Assembly (NCBI GenBank): GCA_049324835.1
Contig: JBMOMT010000046.1
Location: 1 to 64,000, forward strand
Origin: JBMOMT01 sp049324835
GTDB taxonomy: Bacteria; Chloroflexota; Anaerolineae; CAYNKW01
DNA length: 64,000 nt
Reading direction: 5' to 3'
In this document: in pieces, positions 25,168-34,613 of the stretch
Numbering within the stretch: position 1 is the first letter of the stretch
How the letters are laid out: each line of letters opens with the position of its first letter
Program-made: the position numbers and the translations under genes
Notes under the pieces: generated by a model
The model's database searches: none
What the model saw: only the letters and a program-made list of their open reading frames with translations
Told to the model about the DNA's origin: nothing

Positions 25168-26525
25168 GCCGGGTGTTGATCGTCAGTCACGATGTGGTCG
25201 ACCGGCGCATGGCCGGGCCGGCCATCCGCGCCTGGGAGTTTGCTCGCCGCCTGAGCCGCGAAAACCAGGTTACATTGGCCATTCCCAATGAAACCACCCT
25301 GACGGGCCAGGGCTTTGCGCTGCTACCCTACGACCGGCAATCGCTCCGGGAGTTGGCCGCCGCCGCCGATTGCGCCGTCGTTTCCGGCCTGACGCTGATG
25401 CAGTACCCCTTTTTGCGCCACCTCTGCCCGGTGCTGGTGATGGACATTTACGATCCCTTTGTGCTGGAGAATTTGCAACTCTTTGCCGACCGGGACATGG
25501 CGCTGCGGCTGCGAGATCATCACGACCTGACGCGGGCGATGAACGATCAGCTTTTGTTGGGCGATTTTTTCCTCTGCGCCAGCGAGGAGCAGCGTAATTA
25601 TTGGCTGGGCGCGCTCAGCGCGCTCAACCGGGTCAACCCCCGCACCTACGATCTCGATCCGACGCTGCGGGCGCTGATCGACGTGGCGCCTTTTGGCCTG
25701 CCCGATGCGCCGCCCGTGCACCGCCGGTCGGTGATAAAGGGCGTCGTGCCCGGCATCGGCCCCGATGATACAGTGCTGCTGTGGAACGGCGGCATCTATA
25801 ACTGGCTCGATCCGCTGACGCTCATCCGGGCGGTGGCCCGCGTGGCTGCTTCCCGCGACGAGGTGCGGCTTTTCTTCATGGGCATCAAACACCCCAACCC
25901 GCGCGTGCACCCCATGCGTATGGTTGGCGACGCCACACGCCTCAGCGACGCGCTGGGCCTCACCGGCCGCCACGTCTTTTTCAACGACTGGGTGGCCTAC
26001 GAGGATCGGGAGAATTATTTGCTGGAGGCCGATCTGGGCGTGAGCCTGCACCTGCCTCACATCGAGACGCACTTTGCCTTTCGCACCCGCCTGCTGGACT
26101 GCCTGTGGGCCGGGTTGCCGGTGGTGGTGACCGGCGGCGATACGCTGGCCCGGCTGGTGGAGGCCCACGACCTGGGCCGCGTCGTCGAGCCGGAGGATGT
26201 AGACGGCGTGGCGGCGGCGATTCTCGATCTGCTGGCCGGACCGGACCCCCGCGCCACCCGCGCCGAAGCTTTTGACCGGGTCCGCCGCCAGTTTACCTGG
26301 CAGCGGGCCATCGAACCGCTGGCCCGCTTTTGCGTCGATCCGCGCCCGGCGCCGGATCGAGCTGGCGGCGGCGCGCCCGCCGAGGCGGTCGGCTCGCCGC
26401 ATCTGGGCGCTTCGTCGAGCTGGCGGGTGCTGCTGGCCAAGGCCTGGCTCTGCCTGCGCCACCGGGGTCCGCGCGCGTTGTGGCGTGAGGTGCGGGGCTA
26501 TGTGGATTGGCGGTGGGGGAGGTAA
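25164..26525 (+). CDS. GT4-family glycosyltransferase
   Basis: A 453-residue protein; GTG 25164 overlaps the previous stop by four bases. N-terminal SHDVVDRRMAGPAIRAWEFA and LLPYDRQSLRE are typical of the acceptor-binding half; VLLWNGGIYNWLDPLTLIRA and HVFFNDWVAYEDRENYLLEA with GVSLHLPHIETHFAFRTRLL form the donor-binding half. The C-terminal 70 residues are Ala/Arg-rich. Part of the contiguous glycan operon. Confidence 0.87.
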   Translation: MSRVLIVSHDVVDRRMAGPAIRAWEFARRLSRENQVTLAIPNETTLTGQGFALLPYDRQSLRELAAAADCAVVSGLTLMQYPFLRHLCPVLVMDIYDPFVLENLQLFADRDMALRLRDHHDLTRAMNDQLLLGDFFLCASEEQRNYWLGALSALNRVNPRTYDLDPTLRALIDVAPFGLPDAPPVHRRSVIKGVVPGIGPDDTVLLWNGGIYNWLDPLTLIRAVARVAASRDEVRLFFMGIKHPNPRVHPMRMVGDATRLSDALGLTGRHVFFNDWVAYEDRENYLLEADLGVSLHLPHIETHFAFRTRLLDCLWAGLPVVVTGGDTLARLVEAHDLGRVVEPEDVDGVAAAILDLLAGPDPRATRAEAFDRVRRQFTWQRAIEPLARFCVDPRPAPDRAGGGAPAEAVGSPHLGASSSWRVLLAKAWLCLRHRGPRALWREVRGYVDWRWGR

Positions 26526-26526
26526 A

Positions 26527-27405
26527 ATGACGGCAACGCCCGAAATATCGGTGGTGATTCCGGCCTACAATGAGGCAGAGGTCATCGGTCAGGTGGTGCG
26601 TGGTGTGCAAGAGGCCCTGGACGGGCGGCGCATCGAGGTGCTGGTGGTGGACGATGGTTCTGCCGACGGGACCGCCGATGCGGCGCGTGAGGCCGGGGCG
26701 CGGGTGCTGCGCCAGCCCTACAACAAGGGCAACGGTGCGGCGGTCAAGGCGGGCATCCGGGCGGCGCAGGGCGACGTCATTGTGCTGATGGACGGCGACG
26801 GCCAGCACGATGCGGCCGACATTCCCCGGCTGGTGGCGCCCATCGCCGAGGAAGGCTACGACATGGTCGTTGGCGCGCGGGTCAAGGGCTGCCAGCAGCG
26901 GCATCGCGAGCTGGCTAACGGGGTCTACAATCGTTTTGCTTCCTACCTCACCGGCTTTGCCATCGAGGATTTGACCTCCGGCTTTCGAGCGATCCGACGC
27001 ACGCTGGCCGTGCAGTTTTGTTACCTGCTGCCCAACACCTTTTCCTATCCCACCACGCTGACCATGGCCGTGGTGCGGGCGGGCTATAGCCTGAAATACG
27101 AGTCCATCCACGCCGCGGCGCGGGTGGGCAAGAGCAAGATCCGACTGCTGCGTGATGGGTCGCGCTTTCTGGTGATCATGACCAGGATCGCCGTGCTTTT
27201 CAGCCCATTAAAAATCTTTTTGCCGGTGGGGCTGGCCGTCTTTTTGCCCGGCTTTTTCTACGCCATTTACAAGCTGATCGTTGGTCGTCCGTGGACCATT
27301 CCCATCGTCATCTCGGTCAGCGTGGGGGCGCTGATCGTGATGTTGGGCCTCATCTCGGAGCAGATTGCCCTGCTGCGCTTCCAACAGATCGACAGGTCGA
27401 GATGA
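26527..27405 (+). CDS. GT2 polyprenyl-phosphate sugar transferase (Dpm1-like) with membrane tail
   Basis: A 292-residue protein starting at ATG 26527 behind GGGGAGG. The catalytic half (1-225) reads ISVVIPAYNEAEVIG, VLVVDDGSADGTAD and VIVLMDGDGQHDAADI, the dolichyl-phosphate mannosyltransferase/ArnC-like subgroup. Two C-terminal membrane segments follow (about 228-250 and 260-282; IFLPVGLAVFLPGFFYAIY, IPIVISVSVGALIVMLGLI). It probably loads a sugar on a lipid carrier at the inner membrane face. It overlaps the next gene by four bases. Confidence 0.9.
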   Translation: MTATPEISVVIPAYNEAEVIGQVVRGVQEALDGRRIEVLVVDDGSADGTADAAREAGARVLRQPYNKGNGAAVKAGIRAAQGDVIVLMDGDGQHDAADIPRLVAPIAEEGYDMVVGARVKGCQQRHRELANGVYNRFASYLTGFAIEDLTSGFRAIRRTLAVQFCYLLPNTFSYPTTLTMAVVRAGYSLKYESIHAAARVGKSKIRLLRDGSRFLVIMTRIAVLFSPLKIFLPVGLAVFLPGFFYAIYKLIVGRPWTIPIVISVSVGALIVMLGLISEQIALLRFQQIDRSR

Positions 27406-28331
27406 AATACTCACCGACACTCCGCAAATACGTCTCGCTGGTCATTTTGATAGGCTTTGTCGCCTGGGGGGGCTGGTACCTGCACCGCCACGCGGCAGAG
27501 CTAGGCCGGCTGGCCGGGCTTTCCGTGGGAAGGGTGGTGCTGTTGTTGGGGCTGGCCCTGCTCAAGCTGGCAGCCATGGGATCCTTCACCAAGGTCGTCG
27601 TCGGCAGTCTGGGCATCGATCTGGGCTTTTGGGAGTGGTTTGGCCTCTCGGCCATGACCTCGATGGGCAATTATCTCAGCCCCTTTCGCGGCGGGGCGGC
27701 CATCCGGGGCGTCTATCTCAAGGCGCGGCATGGCCTGCCATATTCGCTCTTTTTCAGCACCCTTGCCATTTTATACGTGCTTTCTTTTTCTACCAATGCC
27801 GTCATTGGATTGTTGGCGCTGGTGGTTCTGTGGGCTGCTTTTGGTGTGACCGATTTTGCCCTGACAGGGTTCCTGGCAGCGTGTCTGGTGTTGCCGGTGC
27901 TGTTATGGATCACTGTCAGGCGTTTGCCGCGCCTGCCCGGCCGGTGGACCGAGCAGCTCAATCGTGTCATCGAGGGCTGGCAGATTGTCGCTGCCCGGCC
28001 GGGCACGCTGCCGCTGCTGCTGCTGCTCTCGGTGCTCAACACTGGTGTCACGCTGTTGATGATTCATTTTTCGTTTGTTGCCTTTGGCACCCACCTGCCG
28101 CTGACCGAAAGCCTGATTGCCAGCACGCTCTTTTTGATTTCGGCCATGATTCCCATCACGCCGGCGGGACTGGGCATTGCCGAGATGATGCTGGTGTTGG
28201 CTTCTCAAACCCTCGGCGTCGAGGGGATGGTCAGTGTCCTTTCGGCGGGCTTGAACCGCAGCGCCATGATCGTCGTCAGCCTTGTGCTGGGGCCGCTGTT
28301 CAGCTACCTGCTGAGCAAGCGCGGGCTTTAG
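27402..28331 (+). CDS. UPF0104/lysylphosphatidylglycerol-synthase-like membrane protein
   Basis: A 309-residue polytopic protein; ATG 27402 overlaps the preceding stop (ATGA). About eight membrane segments are visible. The sequence SMGNYLSPFRGGAAIRGVYL and IPITPAGLGIAEMMLVLAS are hallmarks of the UPF0104 (LPG_synthase_TM, AglD-associated) family, often encoded next to Dpm-like enzymes as here and suspected of a lipid-carrier or flippase-related role. Exact function unknown. Confidence 0.85.
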   Translation: MKYSPTLRKYVSLVILIGFVAWGGWYLHRHAAELGRLAGLSVGRVVLLLGLALLKLAAMGSFTKVVVGSLGIDLGFWEWFGLSAMTSMGNYLSPFRGGAAIRGVYLKARHGLPYSLFFSTLAILYVLSFSTNAVIGLLALVVLWAAFGVTDFALTGFLAACLVLPVLLWITVRRLPRLPGRWTEQLNRVIEGWQIVAARPGTLPLLLLLSVLNTGVTLLMIHFSFVAFGTHLPLTESLIASTLFLISAMIPITPAGLGIAEMMLVLASQTLGVEGMVSVLSAGLNRSAMIVVSLVLGPLFSYLLSKRGL

Positions 28332-28362
28332 GATGCGACCGTGGAAACGGAGGGGTGAAAAC

Positions 28363-29574
28363 ATGCCCGAGATCGCCGTCATCGGGGTCACGTTATCCGG
28401 CAACAAGGGAGCGGCGTCGATGTTGCTCAGCGGCGTGGAGAATATCGCCCGGCTGGCGCCCAACGCCCGCTTTGCCGTGCTGAGCATTTACCCGGACGAA
28501 GACCAGGCCGCCAACCACGACCCGCGGGTAGAGATCGTCTCCGCCAGGCCGCTGGCGCTGCTGGCGGCTGTGCCGCTGGCGCTGCTGTGGTGGGCTCTGG
28601 CGCGGCTGGGTCTGTCGCCCGGCCTCTTGCGCCGGAATCGTATCCTGGCGGCTCTGGATCGCTGCCAGTTGCTGGTGGATATGAGCGGCATCAGCTTTTC
28701 CGATGGTCGGGGAGCGGTGCTGGCCTACAACGTGGCCTGTGTTCTGCCGGCCTTGCTGCTGGGCCGGCCGGTGATGAAATACTCGCAGGCGCTGGGGCCG
28801 TTCGAGACGGTTCTGAACCGGACGCTGGCCAGGATATTGCTGCCCCGGCTGGCGCTCATCGCCGCGCGGGGTGAGATCACGCGGGGCTACCTTCGAGAAC
28901 TGGACCTGGAAAACGTGACCCTCTGCGCCGACGCCGCCTTTGCCCTGGACGAGACGGATGAGCCCGATGGGCCGGAAGGTTTCGCCGGGCGCCGGCTGGT
29001 GGGCATCGCTGCCAGTTCGGTGGTCAGGGCCTATTGCCGGCAGCGGGGCCTCGATTATTGCCGGATTCTGGCCGATTTCGTCGACGGGCTCGTCGCTGCG
29101 GGCGAATACGGCGTCTGGCTCATCGCCCACGCCGTGCGTCGATCCGAAAAGGGCGGTCGCACCAGCGACGTGGAGGCCTGCCAGGCGATTTACGCCCTGG
29201 TGCAGCACAAACAGCATTGTCGCCTCGTGGTTGAGGATCACCCCCCGGCGGCGCTGCGGGCGTTCATCGGACGCTGCGATTTTTTCGTCGCCTCCCGCTT
29301 TCACGCCATGGTCTCGGCGCTGTCCACGGGCGTGCCCGTGCTGGTCACCTCCTGGAGCCACAAGTACCGCGAGGTGCTGGCGGCGTTCGGGCTGGAAGCG
29401 TGGACGGTGGACTATCGGTCGCTCTCGGCGGCAGCGTTGGGGGAGCGGTTCGGGGCGCTGGTGGCCCAGGAGCGAGAGGTGCGGGATCGTATCGCCTGTC
29501 ACCTGCCTGGCGCCATCGAATCGGCGCAGCAGAATGCGCGGCTGGCGGCGTCGTTGCTGGAGAGGGGGGATTGA
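28363..29574 (+). CDS. polysaccharide pyruvyl transferase family protein (copy 1)
   Basis: A 403-residue protein from ATG 28363 behind GGAGGGG; ATG 28333 is an alternative without a ribosome site. Family features: the N-terminal GVTLSGNKGAASMLLSGV, DMSGISFSDGRG, KYSQALGPFETV and the C-terminal FFVASRFHAMVSALSTGVPV with a His-containing SRFH motif. Members such as CsaB and WcaK add pyruvyl ketals to sugars, though some homologs do other chemistry. It lies directly upstream of an FrhB-like gene, a pairing common in exopolysaccharide loci. Confidence 0.87.
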   Translation: MPEIAVIGVTLSGNKGAASMLLSGVENIARLAPNARFAVLSIYPDEDQAANHDPRVEIVSARPLALLAAVPLALLWWALARLGLSPGLLRRNRILAALDRCQLLVDMSGISFSDGRGAVLAYNVACVLPALLLGRPVMKYSQALGPFETVLNRTLARILLPRLALIAARGEITRGYLRELDLENVTLCADAAFALDETDEPDGPEGFAGRRLVGIAASSVVRAYCRQRGLDYCRILADFVDGLVAAGEYGVWLIAHAVRRSEKGGRTSDVEACQAIYALVQHKQHCRLVVEDHPPAALRAFIGRCDFFVASRFHAMVSALSTGVPVLVTSWSHKYREVLAAFGLEAWTVDYRSLSAAALGERFGALVAQEREVRDRIACHLPGAIESAQQNARLAASLLERGD

Positions 29575-30693
29575 TTGGCCTACAGACTGGAAGACCGGCT
29601 GATGCGGCTCGCCGAGCGGTTCTTTGGTCTGCCCGACGAAGCGACGATGCGGCGTTATGTGGGGCCGTTCGAGGCCTGTTATCTGGGTTATGCCAGCCAG
29701 GAGGCGCTGCGGGCCCGGGCGGCGTCCGGGGGGCTGGTCTCGGCGGTGCTGATCGATTTGCTGGAGCGTGGGATCATCCAGGGGGCGCTGATCAGCCGCA
29801 TCGTGGTGCGCGAGGGGCGCGTTGAAGCGGAGCCGTTCATCGCCCGCAGCCGGGAAGAGATCCTCGGCGGCCAATCGAGCATCTATATGGAGTTTCCGCT
29901 GGCGCATCGCTTCCGCGAGCTGGCCCAAGAGGAGGGCCAGCTGGCGGTGGTGGCTCTGCCCTGCCATTTGCAACGGCTGCGCCGCTGGGAGGCGCGTGAT
30001 GCGGCGCTGAAGGACAAGATCAGGCTGCGCATCGGCCTGGTCTGCGGGCGCAGTTCCTCCAAAGACCTGCTGCAAGAGGTGTTGCGGAAAAAGGGCATCC
30101 GTGAGGCGGACGTGGTCGATATGCGCTTTCGACAGGGCCACTGGCGGGGGCAGACGGTGCTCTGGCTGCGCGATGGCCGCGAGGTGCGGTTTCCCTTTCA
30201 GGATTTCAGTCTCTACCGCAACCTGCACTTTGAATGTGAGATCAAGTGTCTGCACTGCGCCGATCCCATCGGCGACGAGGCCGATCTGGTCTGCGGCGAC
30301 GCCTGGCTGCCGGAGCTGAAGGGGCATCCGGTGAAACATTCCATCGCCATCGCGCGCACGCCGCAGGCCGCCGCCTGGCTGGACGAGATGATGGCGCGTG
30401 GATACCTCACCATGCAGCGGGTGTCGCCGGAAACGATTTTTCGGGCGCAGCGGCGGGGTCTGATCCCGATGAAGCGGGGCAAGGCGGCCAAGACCCGTCT
30501 CGGCGGTCTGTTTGGTTTCAAGATGAAACCCAACGGCGCATGGCGCTCCCGCTGGAACGATTATCTGACGGCGGCGATGGTGCTGCTCAATTACCGGCTG
30601 TCGCGCAGTCGATTCAGGGCGCTGGTCTTTGGGGCGCCCAAACCGCTCTTGCGTATCTATCTGATGGTGATGTCTTTGTTGAAGGATTTTTGA
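29575..30693 (+). CDS. FrhB-like Coenzyme F420 hydrogenase/dehydrogenase beta subunit family protein
   Basis: A 372-residue protein from TTG 29575, right after the previous stop with a GAGAGGGGGG ribosome site. Motifs: YASQEALRARAASGGLVSAV, VALPCHLQRLRRW, GLVCGRSSS and the iron-sulfur cysteines in CEIKCLHCADPIGDEADLVC. Stand-alone FrhB-like proteins of this size in glycan loci occur beside pyruvyl transferases and are thought to be flavin/Fe-S oxidoreductases acting on sugars or their carriers. It is unlikely to be a real F420 hydrogenase subunit because no hydrogenase genes are present. Confidence 0.88.
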   Translation: MAYRLEDRLMRLAERFFGLPDEATMRRYVGPFEACYLGYASQEALRARAASGGLVSAVLIDLLERGIIQGALISRIVVREGRVEAEPFIARSREEILGGQSSIYMEFPLAHRFRELAQEEGQLAVVALPCHLQRLRRWEARDAALKDKIRLRIGLVCGRSSSKDLLQEVLRKKGIREADVVDMRFRQGHWRGQTVLWLRDGREVRFPFQDFSLYRNLHFECEIKCLHCADPIGDEADLVCGDAWLPELKGHPVKHSIAIARTPQAAAWLDEMMARGYLTMQRVSPETIFRAQRRGLIPMKRGKAAKTRLGGLFGFKMKPNGAWRSRWNDYLTAAMVLLNYRLSRSRFRALVFGAPKPLLRIYLMVMSLLKDF

Positions 30694-30697
30694 GGGT

Positions 30698-33169
30698 ATG
30701 GCAAGAACACTGCCAGATGAAGTGAGGGGAACAAGGCGTTGGGAAAAAAAGATCTGCTGGCTGTGGGATCGTAGCTGGCCACTGCTGGCGCTTGCTGCTC
30801 TGGTAGCCGTTTTTTGCTGGCGGTCGATCTTTTGGGGTGAGGTTCTGGTGCCGGCCGATTTGCTGTCTCAGCAGTTTCCCTGGAAGGTCGAATCGAACGA
30901 TTTTCGCGCGCACAACCTCTTTTCTTCCGACATCATTGACTCGCAGTATCCGGCGCGTGCTGTGGCCCGGCACGTGATCCGCTTGGGACAGCTTCCTCTG
31001 TGGGATCCTTACACCTCCAGCGGCAGACCTCTGGGCGCGATGCCCGTCTATGCGCTTTCTTTTCCTCTCAATGTGCTGCTCTGGCTCCTTCCTCTCGATG
31101 TGGGTTTTACCTGGCTGGCTGCTTTGCGGCTTTTTATCTCTGGTGCAGCCATGTATGCCTTTTTACGCGAGTTGAATCTGACAAAACCGTCGGCGCTGTT
31201 GGGGGGCATTGCCTTTGCCTTCAACGGATTCGTCATTGTCTGGCTCAATGCGACGGCCGGCGTCACCTTGAGCCTGGCCCCGCTGGTGTTCTGGGCTGGA
31301 GAACGATCCATCAAGAAGGCGAGTGCCGTCAATCTGTGCCTGCTGGCGCTGGCAGCAGCGATTCTGGTGAGTGGTGGGTTCTTGGCGGTCGTTTTGTATG
31401 TGTTGTACGCACTGAGCGGGTATTTATTGTTTCGAGCGGTATCGCAGGCCCGGCAGGAGATGCAGAGGCGGGAAGCGTTGCGCAAATTGATACTGAGCGC
31501 ATTGGCCATTGCTCTGGGGCTGGCTCTGATGGCGCCCCAGTTGTGGTCGTTCTGGGATCATCTGAAATTGACCGGTTACGATGCACAGCGTGCCTCCCAG
31601 CAGCAGGGGCTAAATACCGAACCTGTGCACAACCTGATTCGCTACCTGATTCCAGACTATTACGGCAAACCGGCTGCTCAAGATTTTTTCGATGCCTACC
31701 CGGAATATACCGGCTATGTGGGCATCTTGCCTCTCTTTTTGGCGGTGCTGGCGCTGGCTGGTAAACGGCGTCCGGCGGTGTGGTTCTTTGGCTTGCTGGG
31801 CGTTCTGGCTTTGGGTATGGCCTTTGGAGCTCCTTTCAATCGTTGGCTGGTTCGACTTCCCGGATTGAACATGGGCGGCGGCGCGCGCCTCAAATCGATG
31901 GTTGCTTTTTCGGCGGCTGTGCTGGCAGCCTATGGCCTCGATTTTTTGCTGGATGGGGGCAAATCGGCCCGGCAGATCAGGCGCGTTGTCTGTGCGGGTT
32001 TTTTGACGGCCGCCGTTGCCGGGGGCGTTGTTCTTTTGACCGAGGCGTATTGGGGGCCCGGCGGGGCTGCCTCTCACGTCTTTGGCCGGAGCCTGAAGTG
32101 GCTGTGGCAAGAGACCCGATTGGATAATCACCTGTTTGAAGACCTCCTCCTCTTGTCATTGTGGGTTTTGGGAAGTCTGGCCCTGCTGGTAGCCGCAGTC
32201 AAAGGCACGATCTCGAGACGGGGCGCGACCCTGGGCGCGTTGCTCCTGCTTGTCTTTGATCTGGTGGGTTGGGGCATGGCCTATAGCCGGCCGGTAGATA
32301 GAGACCTCGTTTTCCCCGAGACGTCGGGCATCGACTTTTTGCAAAACGACAAAAGCCTTTTCCGTGTGACTGGCCTCGATGACGTGCTTTCGCCCAACAT
32401 GCCAGGGGTGTACCAGCTTCAAGATATCGCCGGGCACGATCCCCTGGCTCCTGATCGCTACCGGCTGTTTCTTCAGACGATCGACCCCGGCACGAGTTTC
32501 GGCGTGCGCGGTACGATCATGCAGTTGAGCACTCAGACGGCGCACCTGAATTCTCCCCTGCTGGACCTCTTGAACCTCAAGTATATCGCCGTGCCACCTG
32601 TTATGGCTGGCGAGACGTTTCTCACGCAAGATGGCCACTTTGTGCTGGTTTACGCCGGGCCGGATATGGCCATTTTCGAGAATACACACGTTCTGCCCCG
32701 CTGTTACCTGGTTTCCCAGGCCGAGGTTGTGACCGATCCGGAGGTAATCCTGAGCCGTCTGGCCAATGGTGAGATCGATCCCAGGGCAACGGTTCTTTTG
32801 GAAGAGTCGCTGCCTCAGTCGTTTTTAGAGAACTCTGCCGGAGCGGCGCAGACTGTGCCTGAAATTGTCTCGTATACCGCCAATCGTATCATTGTCCGCG
32901 CCCAAACCGATGCCCCGGCCTGGCTGGTGCTGGCAGATAGTTATTACCCTGGCTGGACGACTATTCTCGATGGCCGGCCGGCCGAAATTTACCGGGCCAA
33001 CTATTTGTTCCGGGCTGTGTTTATGCCGCCGGGAGAGCATGAGGTAGCCTTTGTCTTTCAACCCTTGCCGTACTATTTGGGATCGGCCGTGCGTTTGCTG
33101 GCGCTGCTGGTGATGGCAATCGCACTTTTGATAGGTTGGAAGAGAAAAAGGAGCCACACCGATGGCTAG
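30698..33169 (+). CDS. YfhO-like polytopic membrane protein
   Basis: An 823-residue protein starting at ATG 30698, five bases after the preceding stop. About 12 membrane segments (roughly residues 20-520) are followed by a soluble C-terminal part with LNLKYIAVPPVM, YYPGWTTILDGRPAEIYRAN and FMPPGEHEVAFVFQP, then a last membrane segment, as in YfhO/DUF6044-like proteins. YfhO family members resemble GT-C glycosyltransferases that use lipid-linked sugars outside the membrane. Codon use here is less GC-biased than in flanking GT genes, with many TTT/CTT codons, a weak hint of separate origin. It overlaps the next gene by eight bases. Confidence 0.85.
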   Translation: MARTLPDEVRGTRRWEKKICWLWDRSWPLLALAALVAVFCWRSIFWGEVLVPADLLSQQFPWKVESNDFRAHNLFSSDIIDSQYPARAVARHVIRLGQLPLWDPYTSSGRPLGAMPVYALSFPLNVLLWLLPLDVGFTWLAALRLFISGAAMYAFLRELNLTKPSALLGGIAFAFNGFVIVWLNATAGVTLSLAPLVFWAGERSIKKASAVNLCLLALAAAILVSGGFLAVVLYVLYALSGYLLFRAVSQARQEMQRREALRKLILSALAIALGLALMAPQLWSFWDHLKLTGYDAQRASQQQGLNTEPVHNLIRYLIPDYYGKPAAQDFFDAYPEYTGYVGILPLFLAVLALAGKRRPAVWFFGLLGVLALGMAFGAPFNRWLVRLPGLNMGGGARLKSMVAFSAAVLAAYGLDFLLDGGKSARQIRRVVCAGFLTAAVAGGVVLLTEAYWGPGGAASHVFGRSLKWLWQETRLDNHLFEDLLLLSLWVLGSLALLVAAVKGTISRRGATLGALLLLVFDLVGWGMAYSRPVDRDLVFPETSGIDFLQNDKSLFRVTGLDDVLSPNMPGVYQLQDIAGHDPLAPDRYRLFLQTIDPGTSFGVRGTIMQLSTQTAHLNSPLLDLLNLKYIAVPPVMAGETFLTQDGHFVLVYAGPDMAIFENTHVLPRCYLVSQAEVVTDPEVILSRLANGEIDPRATVLLEESLPQSFLENSAGAAQTVPEIVSYTANRIIVRAQTDAPAWLVLADSYYPGWTTILDGRPAEIYRANYLFRAVFMPPGEHEVAFVFQPLPYYLGSAVRLLALLVMAIALLIGWKRKRSHTDG

Positions 33170-34487
33170 AGGCAGCCGCGTGTGGCGGTTCTTGCCGTTG
33201 CTGGCCGTGCTGCTGGGTGGGGCCCTGCTCGGCGGGTGGCTTTTCTTGGGTCTGATCGACGTGCCGGCATGGATGTCCCTGCCCCGCGACGACGCACTCA
33301 TCCCTGTGGCCGATGTGTACGGCGCCAATCAGGTGGGGCAGAGTTTCGTCGCCCGCTGGGACGGGCTTTCCAGGGTGGATGTCTTTTGGCAGCCCTCCGG
33401 GCAGCCGGTTCATGGCCTGTTGAGACTCGAATCTGTCGTTGCGAACGAGACTCTGTTTGTGGGCGAATTCAACTGCTCTGGAGCTGAGTCGTGGTGCGCC
33501 TTGTCCTTTCCTCCGATCCAGGATGCAGCGGGACAGGCTTTGGTTATTTCTCTTCAAGCTCCATCAGCAGTGGAATCCACGGCGATGATCTTGAGCGCCT
33601 GGCCTGCGGATGCCTATTCGCCGGGCGAGATGCTTCTCAACAGCGAGCCCCTGCCGTTGGACCTCGTTTTCCGGCCCTATTACCGGCTGCAGGGGTGGTC
33701 AGAGAGAGGACGTTGGCTGGCGGATCGCTGGCGGGTATTCATGCAGATGCTGGATGGCCCGGACGAGCCTGGCGGGATGGTGCGCGGGAGCGCGCGTAAA
33801 TTATCGCTGCTGGCGCTGAACGTGGCGGCTTTATCCCTGCTGATAGCCCTGATCACCGCTCGAGCTTCTCAGCCTGGCCCTTTGCTGGCCCGCTGGCTGT
33901 GGCTGGCCGTGATTTTAGGGCAATGTCTGGCTTTGGTGGTGGGGGTATCTGTGGCGCGCGCCGAGCGCTGGCTGGCGACGCCTCCGCGCGCCGAGGCTTC
34001 TGGTCTGAGGGGAGCAGATGGCGAGGTCGTATTCGATGACTTGCTGCTCAGAGTGGCTGCCAGAGATGTAACTTTTGAAACCGATCCCGATGCAGTTGAC
34101 GTGCGCTGGTTTGAAATCGAGGGCCGCCGGCAGCCCGTGCTGTGGGCCCATGCTTTTTCTCGCCTGAACTTTGTGGTGCAGGTTCCGGATCGCGGCTGGC
34201 TGGAGTTCGGCGCGGCTCTTTCGCCAGAGGCCTGGGACAAGGACGGCGACGGTGTCGAGTTTGTGATCACGGTATCTACGGCGGAGAGCATCGAGCAGGT
34301 GTACTGGCGGGCCGTGGACCCGGCGCACAACCCCGATGACCGCCGCTGGTTTGAAGAGCGGGTGGCCCTGAGCCATTACGCCGGCCAGGAGGTGACCCTC
34401 ACGCTGAACACCTATCCTCGCGGCCACAACAGTTGGGACTGGGCCGGCTGGCGGCACCCGATCATCGTCGGGCAGCCTTTTGAATGA
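33162..34487 (+). CDS. membrane-anchored protein with GQTF-type domain, function unknown
   Basis: A 441-residue protein; ATG 33162 lies within the end of the YfhO-like gene. It has an N-terminal membrane anchor (about 10-32), then a GQTF-type domain (about 53-176; QVGQSFVARWDGLSRVDVFW, ALVISLQAPSAVESTAMILS), a second membrane segment (about 218-235) and a third (about 247-265). The C-terminal extracytoplasmic domain (about 285-441; ARDVTFETDPDAVDVRWFEI, SHYAGQEVTLTLNTYPRGHN) looks like a beta-sandwich. The overlap suggests it works with the YfhO-like protein. No known family recognised. Confidence 0.75.
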   Translation: MARGSRVWRFLPLLAVLLGGALLGGWLFLGLIDVPAWMSLPRDDALIPVADVYGANQVGQSFVARWDGLSRVDVFWQPSGQPVHGLLRLESVVANETLFVGEFNCSGAESWCALSFPPIQDAAGQALVISLQAPSAVESTAMILSAWPADAYSPGEMLLNSEPLPLDLVFRPYYRLQGWSERGRWLADRWRVFMQMLDGPDEPGGMVRGSARKLSLLALNVAALSLLIALITARASQPGPLLARWLWLAVILGQCLALVVGVSVARAERWLATPPRAEASGLRGADGEVVFDDLLLRVAARDVTFETDPDAVDVRWFEIEGRRQPVLWAHAFSRLNFVVQVPDRGWLEFGAALSPEAWDKDGDGVEFVITVSTAESIEQVYWRAVDPAHNPDDRRWFEERVALSHYAGQEVTLTLNTYPRGHNSWDWAGWRHPIIVGQPFE

Positions 34488-34523
34488 GGACGCTTGGGCT
34501 AAATCTTTGGTACTCGATGTTGA

Positions 34524-34552
34524 TTGACGGTCGCATACAACCGTGATATAAT
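34524..34552 (+). promoter_or_regulatory. promoter of the secreted two-repeat protein gene
   Basis: TTGACG (34524-34529), 17 nt, TATAAT (34547-34552). It gives this gene transcription separate from the upstream operon. Confidence 0.65.
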
Positions 34553-34567
34553 ATCGTTGCCAGGGGG

Positions 34568-34592
34568 GGCGGTCGGAGTAGGCCGCCTTTTT
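34568..34592 (+). terminator. terminator-shaped hairpin at the extreme 5' end of the leader
   Basis: GGCGGTC (34568-34574), loop GGAGTA, GGCCGCC (34581-34587), then TTTTT. It lies about 10-30 nt after the predicted transcription start. It could end read-through from upstream or protect the 5' end of the new transcript. Confidence 0.45.
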
Positions 34593-34613
34593 ATTATGTG
34601 TAATGGAGGGAAT

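Noticed and set aside
28393..30339. 648-residue antisense open frame over the pyruvyl transferase and FrhB-like genes
   Set aside because: The plus-strand frames show clear family motifs; the antisense frame is Arg/Gln/Pro/His-rich shadow sequence typical of GC-rich DNA.
29575..30693. F420-reducing hydrogenase subunit
   Set aside because: No hydrogenase partners exist nearby; stand-alone FrhB-like proteins are common in glycan loci.
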